DNA of 64,000 nt from Phocoena phocoena (GCF_963924675.1 NC_089238.1:39946879-40010878), one strand, 5' to 3'; counted from the stretch's first letter, positions 38,690 through 51,449 are shown. Notes: generated from the letters alone by a model not told the origin. A program made the numbers and translations.

Positions 38690-39775
38690 GTACCTATAAA
38701 GCTTTCTTGCAGGCCCCCTCCCCCCAAATCAAGCCTCTAGAGTCAACCAGCTTACAGGAAATAGAAGAGTTAGAGAAACGTGTTAAAACTGCACTAGAGG
38801 GGCCATCAGCCAAATCCAAAATGTGGGAAATTCTACATAACAAATTAGCTCATTTCATCAACAAATAAACAGCATAAAAGGAGAGGGAAGCTGTTGCAGA
38901 CTAAGAGAGATTAAAAATACAAAGCAACAGAAGCAATGTGTGGATCTTGTTTAGATCCTAATTCATTCAAACCAAAAAGGCATTTTTGAGACCACTGGAG
39001 AAGAATGAACACATACTGGATATTAAATGATACTAAGGAATTATTAAGATTATTAATTATTTAGATGTGATAAATGTGAAGGTATCATTTGGGGAAAAGC
39101 ATCTTTAACTGTGAGGGACGCATACTAAGCATTTACAGTTGAAATGCTGTGGTGTCTGAGACTTGCTTTAAAATACTACAGCCAAAAAAAGGAGAGGACT
39201 TGAAGAAATGAAAATGCAAAATGTTGATAGCTGTTGAAGCTGGGTGAAAGGTATACTACCTGATGATTAATTTCATGTGTCAACTTGAGTGAGTCACAGG
39301 GCGCCCAAATTAAACACTGTTTCTGGGTGTGTCTGTGAGGGTGTTTCTAGGTGAGATTAGCATTCGAATCAATTGAGTAAAGCAGACTGCCTTCCCCAGA
39401 GTGGTTGAGCATCAATCCAGTCTGTTGAGGGCCTGTATAGAATAAAAGAGGAAGGGGGATTTGTCTCTTTTTCCTGCCTCACTGTTGAGCTGGGACATCT
39501 CATCACATCTTTTCCTGCCCTTAGGATTCATCATCAGCCCCACTGGTTCTCAGGCCTTCAGACTCGGAGTAAATTACACCACTGGCTTTCGTGGGTCTTT
39601 AGCTTGCAGATGACAGATCAAGGAACTTCTCGGCCTCCATAACCACATGAACCAACTCCTCATAATAAATCTTTTATATGCTATTGGTTCTGTTTCTCTG
39701 GAGAACCCCGATTAATACTAGTAAATGTTTGAAAGTTTCCATAATAAAAAGTTAAATTTAAAAAGAATATTGAGG
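38690..39775 (+). mobile_element. Old L1 3' UTR (L1ME/L1MC-like), split by an LTR
   Basis: 'aggaaatagaagagttagag', 'tggatattaaatgatactaa', 'tgttgaagctgggtgaaagg'. It continues after the MLT2-like LTR with 'gtttgaaagtttccataata'. Confidence 0.6.
39255..39722 (+). mobile_element. MLT2-like solo LTR (ERVL class)
   Basis: Starts 'tgattaatttcatgtgtcaa', contains 'ggtgtgtctgtgagggtgtt', 'cctccataaccacatgaacc' and the poly-A region 'ataataaatc'. Ends 'ctctggagaaccccgatta'. These are landmarks of ERVL solo LTRs. No internal retroviral genes. Confidence 0.8.
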
Positions 39776-40092
39776 GACTTCCCTGGTGGCGCAGTGGTTG
39801 AGAATCTGCCTGCCAATGCAGGGGACATGGGTTTGAGCCCTGGTCTGGGAAGATCCCACATGCCGTGGAGCAACTAGGCCCGTGAGCCACAATTACTGAG
39901 CCTGCGCGTCTGGAGCTTGCGCTCCGCAACAAGAGAGGCCGCGACAGTGAGAGGCCCGCACACCGCGATGAAGAGTGGCCCCCGCTCGCCGCAACTAGAG
40001 AAAGTCCTCGCACAGAAACGAAGACCCAACACAGCCAAAAATAAATAAATATATATATATATAAAATTAATAAAATTAAAAAATTTTTAAAT
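39776..40092 (+). repeat. CHR-2 SINE, long type
   Basis: Duplications of 'aaaaagaatattgagg' (39760-39775) and the one-base-longer form at 40093-40109. The tail contains an (AT)n stretch. Confidence 0.96.
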
Positions 40093-40166
40093 AAAAAGAA
40101 TATTGAAGGACCTATATTCAGAATATATAGAGGACTCTCAAATCTTTACAATAAGAAAACAATCCA

Positions 40167-40467
40167 TGGGAGTTCCCTGGTGGTCTAGTGGTTAGGATTT
40201 GGCACTTTCAGTGTTGCGGGCTGGGTTCAGTCCCTGGTCAGGAAACTGAGATCCCACAAGCCAAGCAGCGTGGCCAAAAAATAAATAAATAAAACAGAAA
40301 GAAAGAAAGGGAGGGAGGGAGAAACGGAGAGAGAGAGAAAGAGACAGAGAAAGGAAGAGATGAAAGAAAGGAAGGAAAGGAAAGGAAAGGAAAGGAAAGG
40401 GAGGGAGGGAGGGGGGTAGGGAGGGAGGGAGGCAGAAAGGAAGAAAAGAAAGGAAGCGAGAGAGAAA
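40167..40467 (+). repeat. CHR-1-like SINE with purine microsatellite tail
   Basis: SINE body 40167-40290, then GAAA/GGAA/GGGA repeats to 40465. Duplications gaaaacaatcca (40155-40166) and ggaaacaaccca (40468-40479) enclose both. Confidence 0.92.
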
Positions 40468-40498
40468 GGAAACAACCCAATTAAAAGGTGGGTAGAAG

Positions 40499-40690
40499 GG
40501 ACTTCCCTGGTGGTCCAGTGGGGGTAAGACTTTGTGCTCCCAATGCAGGGGGCCTGGGTTCAATCCCTGGTCAGGGAACTAGATACTGCATGTATGCCAC
40601 AACTAAGAGTTCGTATGCCGCAACTAAGAAGTCTGCATGCTGCAACTAAGACCCGGTGCAGCCAAAGTAAATAATATTAAAAAAAAAAAA
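40499..40690 (+). repeat. CHR-type SINE, intermediate length
   Basis: Duplications aaggtgggtagaag (40485-40498) and aagtgggtagaag (40691-40703). Confidence 0.95.
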
Positions 40691-41852
40691 AAGTGGGTAG
40701 AAGATATGAACAGACACTTCATGAAAGAAGATACCAAGATGGCAAATAAGCACAAGAAAAGATCCTTAACATAATTAGCCACTAGGGAAATACAAACTAA
40801 AATCACAATGACATGCCACTTCACACTCACTACAATGGCTATAATTTTTAAAAATTATAAGTCAATATCCAGTGATGGTAAGGTGCAAAAGTGACTTGAA
40901 CTCTCATACACCCACTGGTAAGAATGTGAAATAGTACAGCCACTCCGAAAATGGCTTGGCAGTTTCTTATAAAGTCAAACATACACTTGCCATATGGCCC
41001 AATAATCCCCCTCCTAGGTAACTGCCCTAGAGAAATGGAAATTATGATCCTATACCTAAATGTAAATGTTTAGAGCAGCTCTATTTATAATCGCCCCCAA
41101 ACTGGAAACAATCCAAATGTCCTTCAATGGGCAAATGGATAAGCAAACAGTGGTATGTCCCTAAAATGGAACACTACTCAGCAATGAAAAGGATCAAACC
41201 ATTGATACATGTAGCAACACAGAAGAATATCTCAAATACATGATGCTAAGTGAAAAAAGCCAGGCTCAAAAGGCTATACACACTGTATGATTCTATTTAC
41301 GTGACATTCTGGAAAAGGCAAAACTACAGGGATCGAAAAACGTTCACTGGTTGCCAAGGGTTGGATCGAAGTAGAGAGAGGGACTGACAACAAAACTGCA
41401 GCATGAGACAATTTTGAGGGGTGATGAAAGCATTCTGAGCTATGCAGTGATGGACACATGGATACATGTTTGTCAAAATCTGAACTGTACACTATAAAAA
41501 GTGAATTTATTGTATGTAAATTAAAAATAAAGAAAAACAGAAAAAAGAAAATGCTATGAAGCCTATTGGTAAAGAGAGGCATGTAGAAAATTGCTGTGTT
41601 ATAAATCAATTTGTAGTTTGTGTGCATGTATTTGTGCATGCGTATGTACACACCCATATTTACGCATGTTAATAAATACACACACAGACAAAAGTATTAT
41701 ATGTGCAATGTGAATAATGCTCACCTCTGATTAGTCAGGTTCCAGGAAACTTGTTTTCTTAACTTACTGATGTTTTCTGATTTTTTTTTCTAAAATAAAT
41801 TAGTATTGCTTTTATTATTTCTTTCTTTCTTTTTTTAAAAATAAATTTATTT

Positions 41853-42081
41853 GGGCTTCCCTGGTGGCGCAGTGGTTGGGAGTCCGCCTGCTGATGCAGG
41901 GGACACGGGTTCGTGCCCTGGTCTGGGAGGATCCCACGTGCCGCGGAGTGGCTGTGCCCTTGAGCCATGGCCGCTGAGCCTGCGCATCTGGAGCCTGTGC
42001 TCCGCAACGGGAGAGGCCACAGCAGTGAGAGGCCCGCGTACCGCAAAAAAAAAAAAAAAAATTGAAAAAGAAAAAATAAAT
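41853..42081 (+). repeat. CHR-2 SINE, compact type
   Basis: Duplications aaataaatttattt at 41839-41852 and 42082-42095. It landed in the A/T tail of the minus-strand SINE that follows. Confidence 0.95.
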
Positions 42082-42421
42082 AAATAAATTTATTTATTTA
42101 TTTGTTTGTTTGTTTTTATTTTTGGCTGTGCTGGGTCTTCATTGCTTCGCAAGGGCTGTCTCTAGTTGCGGCGAGCAGGGGCTACTCTTTGTTGCGGTGC
42201 GCAGGCATCTCATTGTGGTGGCTTCTCTTGTTGTGGAGCACAGGTTCTAGGCACGTGCGCTCAGTAGTTGTGGCTCGTGGGCTCTAGAGCTCAGGCTCAG
42301 TAGTTGTGGTGCAAGGGCTTAGTTGCTCCGCGGCATGTGGGATATTCCCGGACCAGGGATCGAACCTGCGCCCCCTGCATTGGCAGGCAGATTCTTAACC
42401 ACTGCATCACCAGGGAAGCCC
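42082..42421 (-). repeat. CHR-2 SINE, long type
   Basis: 'tttttggctgtgctgggtct' to 'atcaccagggaagcccc'. Part of its T-tail lies left of the inserted copy (about 41810-41852). Confidence 0.94.
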
Positions 42422-42469
42422 CTATGATTTCTTTAAAAAGTACTTTTAAAAAAAGCAGATAAAAAGAAA

Positions 42470-42790
42470 AATGCAAGCTCCTCTGAGACGCTTTTCCTGA
42501 TTCCTCCACAACTAACCTTTTGCCTTGCAGGCCTCCCCTCCATCTCCTCCAAGCGCCTACCACAGGCTGCCCTGCAGCCTCAATTCTCTCTGTAGCCTCA
42601 GCCTCCCCTGCTGATGAGCTAAAGTGCCTCATCACCCACCTTGCTCCTGTGTTCACTCCAGTTTACTCCAGGGGGGCGCCTGTCTCAGGAATCATGTCCA
42701 TCTGGTTCCTTGCTCTATCCCAACAGCCACCCCCAACAGGCACTCAGTAAAGAATTGGTCAGTGACTGACCAAGCAACTGGGAATGAACA
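42470..42790 (+). repeat. L2-like fragment
   Basis: 'gacgcttttcctgattcctc', 'tctggttccttgctctatcc', 'caacaggcactcagtaaaga' resemble a diverged L2 terminus. Confidence 0.45.
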
Positions 42791-42799
42791 GGCATCTAA

Positions 42800-43505
42800 T
42801 GACCAGTAAACCATACCTACAGGTAACTGGACACAATCCAAAGGGTGATAATTAATGTTTCAAGTCAGCTTAGAATATGGACTCAGGTGAAGGGCCTTTG
42901 GGATGACGCCTGCCCACTTAAGTTTCTAGAAATTATTTGGGAGAAAACATACAAGCCTAGCTTATCACTTACCGTATTTGTGGATAAGAGGCTTGGAACT
43001 GTTAGTACTTAAAATGAGAACTTTCAGAATCATCCCAACATGTGATAAGGTGGACTCTAACTGGTGCATATTTAAGGTTCAAAGAGTCAGCTGCAGGAAT
43101 ACAGAAGAGCAGAAAGCAGACTTGATAAAAGAGGTCAAGTGAAAACAGACCTGGTAACTTGACGTGACATTAGTCTTGCTGAAGCTAAGAAGAAGTAAAC
43201 GACAAATTTTGGTGGCAGGGGTTGAGCTGAGTGATCACAAATCTTTTCTCATCTAGGACCCTCCATTTTCACAACTACAGGCTGAAGTCTATTCATTAGT
43301 CTGAAAAGATATCAAGTCCAAAACTTATTAAAATGGATATTTTTATGATTCCCTTCACATGCCAGGAATATCCAGAGTGATATTTTAAACGTCCTTACTT
43401 CAAAAATAAACAACATAAACAAACCAAAATATCACAGCATTCTAACTTCCCTCTAGCCTAAGCAGACCAAGGTCCTAGCAGCCTGCAAGCCAGTAACCTA
43501 CTTGC
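42800..43505. other. Intron 1 stretch without recognised elements
   Basis: No coding frame, no clear repeat. Confidence 0.4.
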
Positions 43506-43521
43506 TAAATAAAAACATATC

Positions 43522-43735
43522 AGGGCTTCCCTGGTGGTGCAGCGGTTGGGAGTCCGCCTGCTGATGCGGGGGACGCGGGTTCGTGCCCCGGTCCGGGAAG
43601 ATCCCACATGCCGCGGAGAGGCTGGGTCCGTGAGCCATGGCCGCTGAGCCTGCGCGTCCGGAGCCTGTGCTCCGCAATGGGAGAGGCCACAACAGTGAGA
43701 GGCCTGCATACTGCAAAAAATAAATAAATAAATAA
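43522..43735 (+). repeat. CHR-2 SINE, compact type
   Basis: Perfect duplications aaataaaaacatatc at 43507-43521 and 43736-43750. High identity to the consensus-like copies, so probably young. Confidence 0.97.
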
Positions 43736-45601
43736 AAATAAAAACATATCCGAAAGCTTCCAAATATCACAACTTTGGAATTCCAGTTGCAGTTAATGGA
43801 GTAAGTACACTCTACCCTGAATGCTGCTATAATATCTGGAAACAATGCATGGAGCAGCTATTTCAGGACTCTGAAAAATAAATAGTAGTAGGTAAATGGG
43901 GGAAGAAGACCAGAATTCAAAGTTCCACTGAGCCAGCAGTCAGTTTCCTATTTTTCCTCCAAGATTGCCCAGCTTAGACTCAAAGCAGCCTCAAATCCAG
44001 AAACGGGAACCAGGTGTGGACAGAGAGAGCCCCAGGACAATCCCTCCTATTCTGGCTGGAGATGTGGGCAAGGGGATTCTTAACACTATAAACACTGGAG
44101 GAAATTCTGGTTTTTGTTTTATTTTTTCCCCTTCATTCTCTCCTATTTCAGACCCCAGGCAAGCCTGAAGTGGCATAAGCAGCTGCAGCAACAGAAGCCT
44201 GAAGATGCCTGAAACTGACGGAGGGGACTCTTCCTGCACGATCAAGAGGAAGGAGAATTCCAGGAGAATGGGGGAACCCCCATTGCTGTTTTCTATCCCT
44301 GTCTTCCCACTGTTTGGCCCCAGACAAACAGTAGTGAGAGTAATTACAATAGTAACTAAAGTGGCAGCTTTCTGGACACAGACCTGAAAGGGGAGTTACA
44401 GAGAACTGGAAAGTACCAAGCAGACAGCAGAAAGAGAAAGCGAATCCATAAAGCTGCTTATAAACGCGGGGCCCACTCCAAGCTGTACATGCACAGATCT
44501 GATTCTAAACAGCATAATAAAGACTTTAAGAACTGAACTATGGGACAGGTCACCACACAGGTCCCAGATCCTCCATTGGGTGGCACACACAAAGGAAAGA
44601 TCCAATTAGCACTGCAACAGCTTTGAAACAATTGACACTGAATTCTCAACCCACAGAAGACAGGCCACAACTTGCCACCTGAACTCAATCAGGCTGACTG
44701 CCTTGTAAAACAAAACAAAACAAAAATCAGCATTCTTCACAGGATTTAAACAAAACCAGAGTTTCAAAATATAATAATCAAATGTCTGTGATATAATCCA
44801 AAATCACTTGAAATACAGAAACTAGGAAAATCCCAGCTCACATGGAAAAAGACAATCAACAGATGCCAATGCTGAGATGACAGAGTTGTTGGAATTATCA
44901 GACTGTAAAGTAGCTATAACAAGAATAATCCAAGAAAAAAAGATGGACACTCTTGAAAAAATGGAAAGACAGAAAGTCTCAGCAAAGAAATTGAGATATA
45001 AAGAAGAACCAAATGGAAATTTTAGAACTATAAAATGCAATATCCAAAATAAAAAACTCAATGTATGAGCTTAATAGCAGAACGGAGCTGACAGAGGAAA
45101 ATAATCAGTGAACCTGAAGATAAATCAATAGAAATTACCAAATCTAAACAACGAAGAGAAAAAAATGAACAGAGCCTCAGGGAACTATGCAATAATACCA
45201 AAAGGTCTACTGTTTGTGTCACTGGAGTCCCAAAAGTAGAGGAGAAAGAATGTGGAATGGAAAAAAAGTATCTGAAGAAACAATCGCAGACAACTTCCCA
45301 TATTTGGCAAAAAAACAAAGATTCAAGAAACTCATCAAACCCCAAACAGAAAAAACTCAAAGAAATTTATGCCCAGATGCATCATAAACTGCTGAAAACT
45401 GAGAAGGAAAAAGTCCTAAAAGTAGCCAGAGAAAAATGATGCATTATACGTAACAAAACAATGATTCAAACGATGCAGATTTATCATCAGAAACCACAGA
45501 GGCCACAAAGAAGTGGAATAACGTTTTTAAAGTGCTGAGAAACAAACTGACAACCCAGAATTCTACATCCAGCAAAACTATCCTTTAAGATTAAAGGTGA
45601 G

Positions 45602-45806
45602 GGGGCTTCCCTGGTGGCATAGTGGTTGAGAGTCTGCCTGCCAATGCAGGGGACACAGGTTCGTGCCCCAGTCTGGGAAGATCCCACATGCCGTGGAGTG
45701 GCTGGACCCGTGAGCCATGGCCACTGAGCCTGCACGTCCGGAGCCTGTGCTCTGCAACGGGAGAGGCCACAACAGTGAGAGGCCTGCGTACCGCAAAAAA
45801 AAAAAA
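45602..45806 (+). repeat. CHR-2 SINE, compact type (inside L1 ORF1)
   Basis: Duplications gattaaaggtgag and gaataaaggtgag flank it. A second SINE follows at almost the same target. Confidence 0.94.
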
Positions 45807-45819
45807 GAATAAAGGTGAG

Positions 45820-46167
45820 GACTTCCCTGGTGGTACAGTGGTTAAGAATCCACCTGCCAATGCAGGGGACACGAGCTCGAGCCCTGGTACAGGAAGATCC
45901 CACATGCCATGGAGCCACTAAGCCCATGCGCCAAAACTACTGAGCGTGCGCTCTAGAGCCCACAAGCCACAACTACTGAGCCTACGTGCCACAACTACTG
46001 AAGCAAGAGCGCCTACAGCCCATGCTCTGCAACAAAGAAAGCCACTGCAATGAGAAGCCCGAGAACTGCAACAAAGAGTAGCCCCCACTGCCCGCAACTA
46101 GAGAAAGCCTGCCTGCAGCACCAAAGACCCAAAATAAAATACATAAATAAATTTATTTTAAAAAAAA
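45820..46167 (+). repeat. CHR-2 SINE, long type (inside L1 ORF1)
   Basis: Target gaataaaggtgagg / gaagaaaggtgaaa. It shares its target with the compact copy just left of it. Confidence 0.93.
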
Positions 46168-46984
46168 GAAGAAAGGTGAAATAAAGACACTCTCAGACAA
46201 AAGAAAATTAAGACAATTCATAGCCAGTAGAGGAACTCTAACTGAAATGATAAAATTTCAAATCTTCAGATAGAATAAAAATTATACCAGAAAGAAACTT
46301 GGAACATCAGGAAGAGAAGCAACAGAAATGGCAAAAAGCTGAGCAAATAGACAATTTTTCTCCTTTTGAGTTCTTTAAAATATGCATGATGGTTGAGAGC
46401 AAAATTTATAACATAGTCTGATGGGATTTTCAATGTATATGACAACGAAAACAAGGGAGGAGGGTAAAGAGGTAAAGGAACCTACGTACTGGTAATGTTT
46501 CTATATTTTACCTTAAGTAGTAAAATAGTATTTATAATTAGACTGTAAAATGTTAATATTAGTGTTCTATTAATTATGTAATTTCTAGAACAAATACTGA
46601 AAAACCCTATGTAAAGGGATATAGTCAAAACTCAGTAGATTAATTCTAATGGAATACTGGCAAATATTCAAATAATCTAAAAGAAGAGAGTAAGGGAAAA
46701 CAGAGGAACAAAGCACAGAGGGAACAAATAGGAAATAAAACTGTAGGCCTAAATACAAATGTAATAATAAAAACATTAAATGTAAATGGTCTAAACACAC
46801 ACCAACTAAAAGATGGAGATTGTCAGAATGGATTTAAAAAACAGGACCCAACTATAAAGCTATCTATAAGAAACTTCAAATAGAATGATTTAAGTAGGTT
46901 AGAAGAAAATGATGGAAACAAACAAACATCAATAAGAGAAAGCTGGAGTGGCTGTATTAATATATGATAAAAGATACTTCATAA

Positions 46985-47235
46985 GTCAGAAAGAAAAACA
47001 AATATCGTATATTAACACATATATGTGGAACCTAGAAAACTGGTACAGACGAACTGGTTTGCAGGGCAGAAATAGAGACACAGATGCAGAGAACAAACGT
47101 ATGGACACCAAGGGGGGAAAGTGGCGGGGGTGGTGGTGGTGGTGGGATGAATTGGGAGATTGGGATTGTCATATATACATTAATATGCATAAAATAGATA
47201 ATAAGAACCTGCTGCATAAAAAAAAAAGATTCTTC
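46985..47235 (+). mobile_element. Short 5'-truncated L1 3' end inside old L1 ORF2
   Basis: 'gtcagaaagaaaaacaaata', 'atagagacacagatgcagag', 'ccaaggggggaaagtggc', A-tail 47217-47227. Similar target words aaaagatacttca (46969-46981) and aaaagattcttca (about 47223-47235). Contains a (GGT)n patch. Confidence 0.85.
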
Positions 47236-47451
47236 AGAGCATACAAAATTACCAGGGATAAAAAAAGAGTCTACATAAAAGTAAGTTTCAATTCACTAAG
47301 AAGGTATAATACAAGCGATAACAGAGCCTCAAAATACATGAAGCAAAACTGATCAAACTGAAAGAAATGGGCAAATATAGTCGAAGACTTCAACATTCCT
47401 CTCTCCAAAGAACTAGGAGATAGAAAATCAGCAAGAATACAGAAGTACTGA

Positions 47452-48030
47452 TGGATCAAACACTGAAACATAAGACCTAAAATAATAAAAACTCTTATAA
47501 GAAAACATAGAGGAAAGTTTCATGACATTGGATTTGGTAATAATTTTTTGGATATGATACCAAAGCACAGGGTAAAAAAGTAAAAACAGATAAATTGAAC
47601 TACACCAAAATTTAAACTCTGTACACCGGGGGACACAATCAACATAGTAAAAAGACAACTAGAGAATAGGAGAAGGTATCTGCAAATCATATATATATCT
47701 AGTAAGAGTTAATATCCAGAATATATGAAGTACTTCTACAACTCAACAACAAAAAAAACAAACAGGGCTTCCCTGGTGGGGCAGTGGTTGAGAGTCCACC
47801 TGCCGATGCAGGGGACACGGGTTCGTGCCCCGGTCCAGGAAGATCCCACATGTCGTGGAGTGGCTGTGCCCATGAGCCATGGCCGCTGAGCCTGCGCGTC
47901 CGGAGCCTGGGCTCCGCAACGGGAGAGGCCACAACAATGAGAGGCCCAGGTACCGCAAAAATAAATAAATAAATAAAATGCTTAAAACAGTAATTTTTAC
48001 ATTATGTATATTTTATCACAATTTAAAAAA
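47452..48030 (+). mobile_element. 5'-truncated L1 inside old L1 ORF2, itself carrying a SINE
   Basis: Starts with ORF2 C-terminal sequence ('aaaactcttataagaaaaca') and ends 'tatcacaatttaaaaaa'. Duplications gaatacagaagtactga (47435-47451) and gaataaagacgtactga (48031-48047). The host endonuclease-region sequence resumes right after. Confidence 0.9.
47765..47979 (+). repeat. CHR-2 SINE, compact type
   Basis: Third-level insertion: SINE in an L1 in an L1. Tail (AAAT)n. Confidence 0.94.
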
Positions 48031-48182
48031 GAATAAAGACGTACTGAACAATATCATCAACCACCTGGATCTGTTATTTATAAAACACTTCACCTGTCAA
48101 AAGGAGAGAACACATCCTTCACAAGTACACATGGAAGGAACATCACCAAGATAGATAATATCTTTGATGAGAAAACATACTT

Positions 48183-48286
48183 TTCTTTGGCCACACCGTG
48201 TAGCATGCGGGATCTCAACCAGGGATGGAACCCATGCCCCCTGCAATGGAACCAGAGTCTTAACCACTGTACAGCCAGGGAAGTCC
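48183..48286 (-). repeat. Short CHR-type SINE
   Basis: Duplications gaaaacatactt at 48171-48182 and 48287-48298. Body only about 104 bp, ending 'cagccagggaagtcct'. Confidence 0.93.
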
Positions 48287-48586
48287 TGAAAACATACTTT
48301 AATACATTTAAAAGAAAATCACATAAAGTATGTGCTCTGATCATAATGGAACTAAACTAGAATTAATAATGGAAAGAAAATTGGAAAAATCTCCAATCTC
48401 TTGGCAATTAAACAACATGTTCTTAAATAATTGATGTGTTAAAGAGCAAGTTTCAAGAGAAATTAGAAAATATTTTGAACTGAATGAAAATGAGAATACA
48501 ACTTACGAAAAACTTGTGAGATATAGCTGAACCAGTACTCACTGGGAAAGTTATAACACTGAATGCTTACATTAGAAAAGAGTAGG

Positions 48587-48893
48587 GGCTTCCCTGGTGG
48601 CGCAGTCATTGAGAATCTGCCTGCTAATGCAGGGGACACGGGTTCGAGCCCTGGTCTGGGAGGATCCCACATGCCGCAGAGCAACTAGGCCCGTGAGCCA
48701 CAACTACTGAGCCTGCGCGTCTGGACCCTGTGCTCCGCAACAAGAGAGGCCACGACAGTGAGAGGTCCGTGCACTGTGATGAAGAGTGGCCCCCCGCTTG
48801 CCACAACTAGAGAAAGCCCTTGCACAGAAACGAAGACCCAACACAGCAAAAATTAATTAATTAATTAACTCCTACCCCCAACATCTTAAAAAA
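48587..48893 (+). repeat. CHR-2 SINE, long type, with extra 3' tail
   Basis: After the usual 'acagcaaaaattaatt' end comes a 21-base segment (48867-48887) identical to the complement of 10636-10656, then poly-A. Duplications aaaagagtag / aaaagagcaa. Confidence 0.94.
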
Positions 48894-50296
48894 AAAAAGA
48901 GCAAAGATCTCAAATCAACAATCTAAATTTCTACTTTAAGAAACTAGAAAAAATAGTAATCCTAAAATAAGTAGAAGAAAGGAAATAATAAAGAGCTAAA
49001 ATCAATAAAATGGGAAAAAATAGAGAAATGTCAACGAAACAAAAAACTGGTTTAAAAAAAAAAAAACTGGTTTACTTCTGTAGCCAGATGGCCACAGGAA
49101 AAAAAAGAAAAAAATTTACCAATTAATCAGGAATAAGAAGATATACCAACAGACCCTCACAAACATTAAAAGGATAATAGAGAAATACTACAAACAACTC
49201 TACACACATAAATTTGACAATGATAGGGACCAATTTCTTGAAAGCCACAAACTACCAAAACTCACCCAAGAAGTAAAAGGTAACTAAATCTATATTCCTC
49301 ATGAACAAAGACACAAAAATCCTCAACAAAATACTAGGAAATCTAATCCAGCGATATTATGTAAAAAGAATAGTACACCACAATCATTGTGATTTATCCC
49401 AGGAACAAAAGGCTGCATCAGTTTTCCAAAATCAGTAAATGTAATCCACCATAAAACACTTCATTATGTCAATGGATGCAGAAAAAAACATCTGACAAAA
49501 TTCAACATTCATTCATGATAAATGTTGCCAGCAAACTAGGAAGAGAAGGGAACTTCCTCAACCCAAGAAAAGGGCATCTACCAAAAATCTACAGCTAATA
49601 TCATACTTTCTGAAGAAAATGAATGCTTTCCCCCTAGGATGGGGAACAAAGCAATGACCTCTGTTCTCATCACTGATATTCCACATCCCACTGGAAGTGC
49701 TAGCCAGTGCAAGAAAAACAGATAGAAGGCATACAGATTGGAAAGAAAGAACAGCTGTCCCTATTCACAGGCGGCATGACTGTCTATGTAGTTCCACGGG
49801 AATCTATAAAAAAGCTCCAAGGACTAATGTGTGAGTTAGCCAGGTGGCAGGATCCCAGGTTAACACACAAAAATCTATTGTATTTCTGTATCCTAGCAAT
49901 AAATCATCAAAAACTGAAATTTAAAAAATATATATCAGTTACAATAGATTTGAAAAGAATAAAACACTTACATATAAATCTAACAAAACAGGTACAGGAC
50001 CTGCACAATGAAAAGTACAAAACATTGAAGAAAGAAATAAAAAACAACCTAAATAGGTAGACAGACATACTGTGTTCATGGACTGGAAGACTCAATACAG
50101 TTGCAGTATCAATTCTCTACAAATCGATCTGTAGGTTTAACACGATCCCAAAATCCCAGCAAGATTTTTCTATAGACAGAAACAAGTTAATTGTAAAATT
50201 TATATGGAAAGTCAAAGGAATCATCAAAATTTTGAAGAAGAACTAAGTTGAAGGATTCTTTCTACCTGATTTGAGAAGTACTATAAAGCTACAGTA

Positions 50297-50489
50297 GGGG
50301 ACTTCCCTGGTGGCACAGTGGTTGACTCTGTGCTCCCAGTGCAGGGGGCCCCAGGTTCAATCCCTGGTCAGAGAACTAGATCTCACATGCATGCCACAAC
50401 TAAGGAGCCCACATGCTGTGACTAAGGGGCCCGCCTGCCACAACTAAGACCCAGCACAACCAAATAAATAAATAAATATTTCTTTTAAA
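50297..50489 (+). repeat. CHR-type SINE, intermediate length
   Basis: Perfect duplications aaagctacagta at 50285-50296 and 50490-50501. Inserted in L1 ORF2. Confidence 0.96.
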
Positions 50490-51151
50490 AAAGCTACAGT
50501 AATCAAGACAGTATAACAGCAATAAAAGGATGGACACATAGATCAACGGAACAGAATAGAGTCCAGAAACAGACATACACAAATATGGCCAACTGATTTT
50601 TGACAAAGGTGGAAAGGCAATTCAATAGAGAAAGGATAGCCTTTTCAACAGTGTTGGAACAACTAGATGTCAGCAAGTATATAAACCTCAAGCTAAATTT
50701 TCCAACTTGTATAAAAACGAACTAAATCTAGATCTAAATTAATATAAAACATGAAACTATAATTCTTAGAATAAAACATGGAAAATTTTTCATGACCTGA
50801 GATTAGTTCTTAGATATGACTCAAAGAGCAGAATCCACGAGAAAAAAAAAAAAAAAAAGATAAACTGATTTTCGTCAAAACTAAAAACTTGTTCTGCAAG
50901 ACATGGTTAAGAGAATGCAAAGACAAACCACAAAATGAGTTTAAAATATTTTCAAGTCATGTATCTGGCAAAGCTCTTATATCCAAAGTATATAAAGAAT
51001 TCTTAAAACTCAACGGTAAAAAACAAATTGTCTAACAAAAAAACAGGCAAAAGACTCAAATGCTTCAAAGAGAATATACAGAGAGCAAATAAGCGCAAAA
51101 TGTTTACATCATTAGCCATTTAGGGAAATGCAAATTAAAACCACTAGGAGA

Positions 51152-51449
51152 AGGGCTTCCCTGGTGGTGGCAGTGGTTAAGAATCCGCCTGCCAATGCAG
51201 GGGACACGAATTTGAGCCCTGGTCCGGGAAGATCCCACATGCCACAGAGCAACTAAGCCCGTGCGCCACAACTACTGAAGCCCACGCACCTAGAGCCCCT
51301 GCTCCGTAACAAGAGAAGCCACCGCAATAAGAAGTCCACACACCGCAACAAAGAATAGCCCCCGCTCATGGCAACTACAGAAAGCCCACGTGGAGCAACG
51401 AAGGCCCAATGGAGCCAAAATTAAATAAATAAAATTTATTTTAAAAAAA
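51152..51449 (+). repeat. CHR-2 SINE, long type
   Basis: Inserted in the L1 3' region; 'gggcttccctggtggtggca' to A-rich tail. Confidence 0.94.

Larger units (their letters stand above)
40110..41545 (+). mobile_element. 5'-truncated L1 3' part, interrupted by two SINEs
   Basis: Sense L1M: 'aacccaattaaaag', resumed as 'atatgaacagacacttcatg', 'ccatatggcccaataatccc', 'gaacactactcagcaatgaa', and the 3' UTR 'gaactgtacactataaaaag', with an A-tail near 41540. It belongs to the same 3' subfamily as the L1 ending at 52310. Confidence 0.85.

Noticed and set aside
44877..45439. Lysine-rich open frames that look like a coiled-coil gene
   Set aside because: They are remnants of L1 ORF1, collinear with L1 5' and ORF2 sequence.
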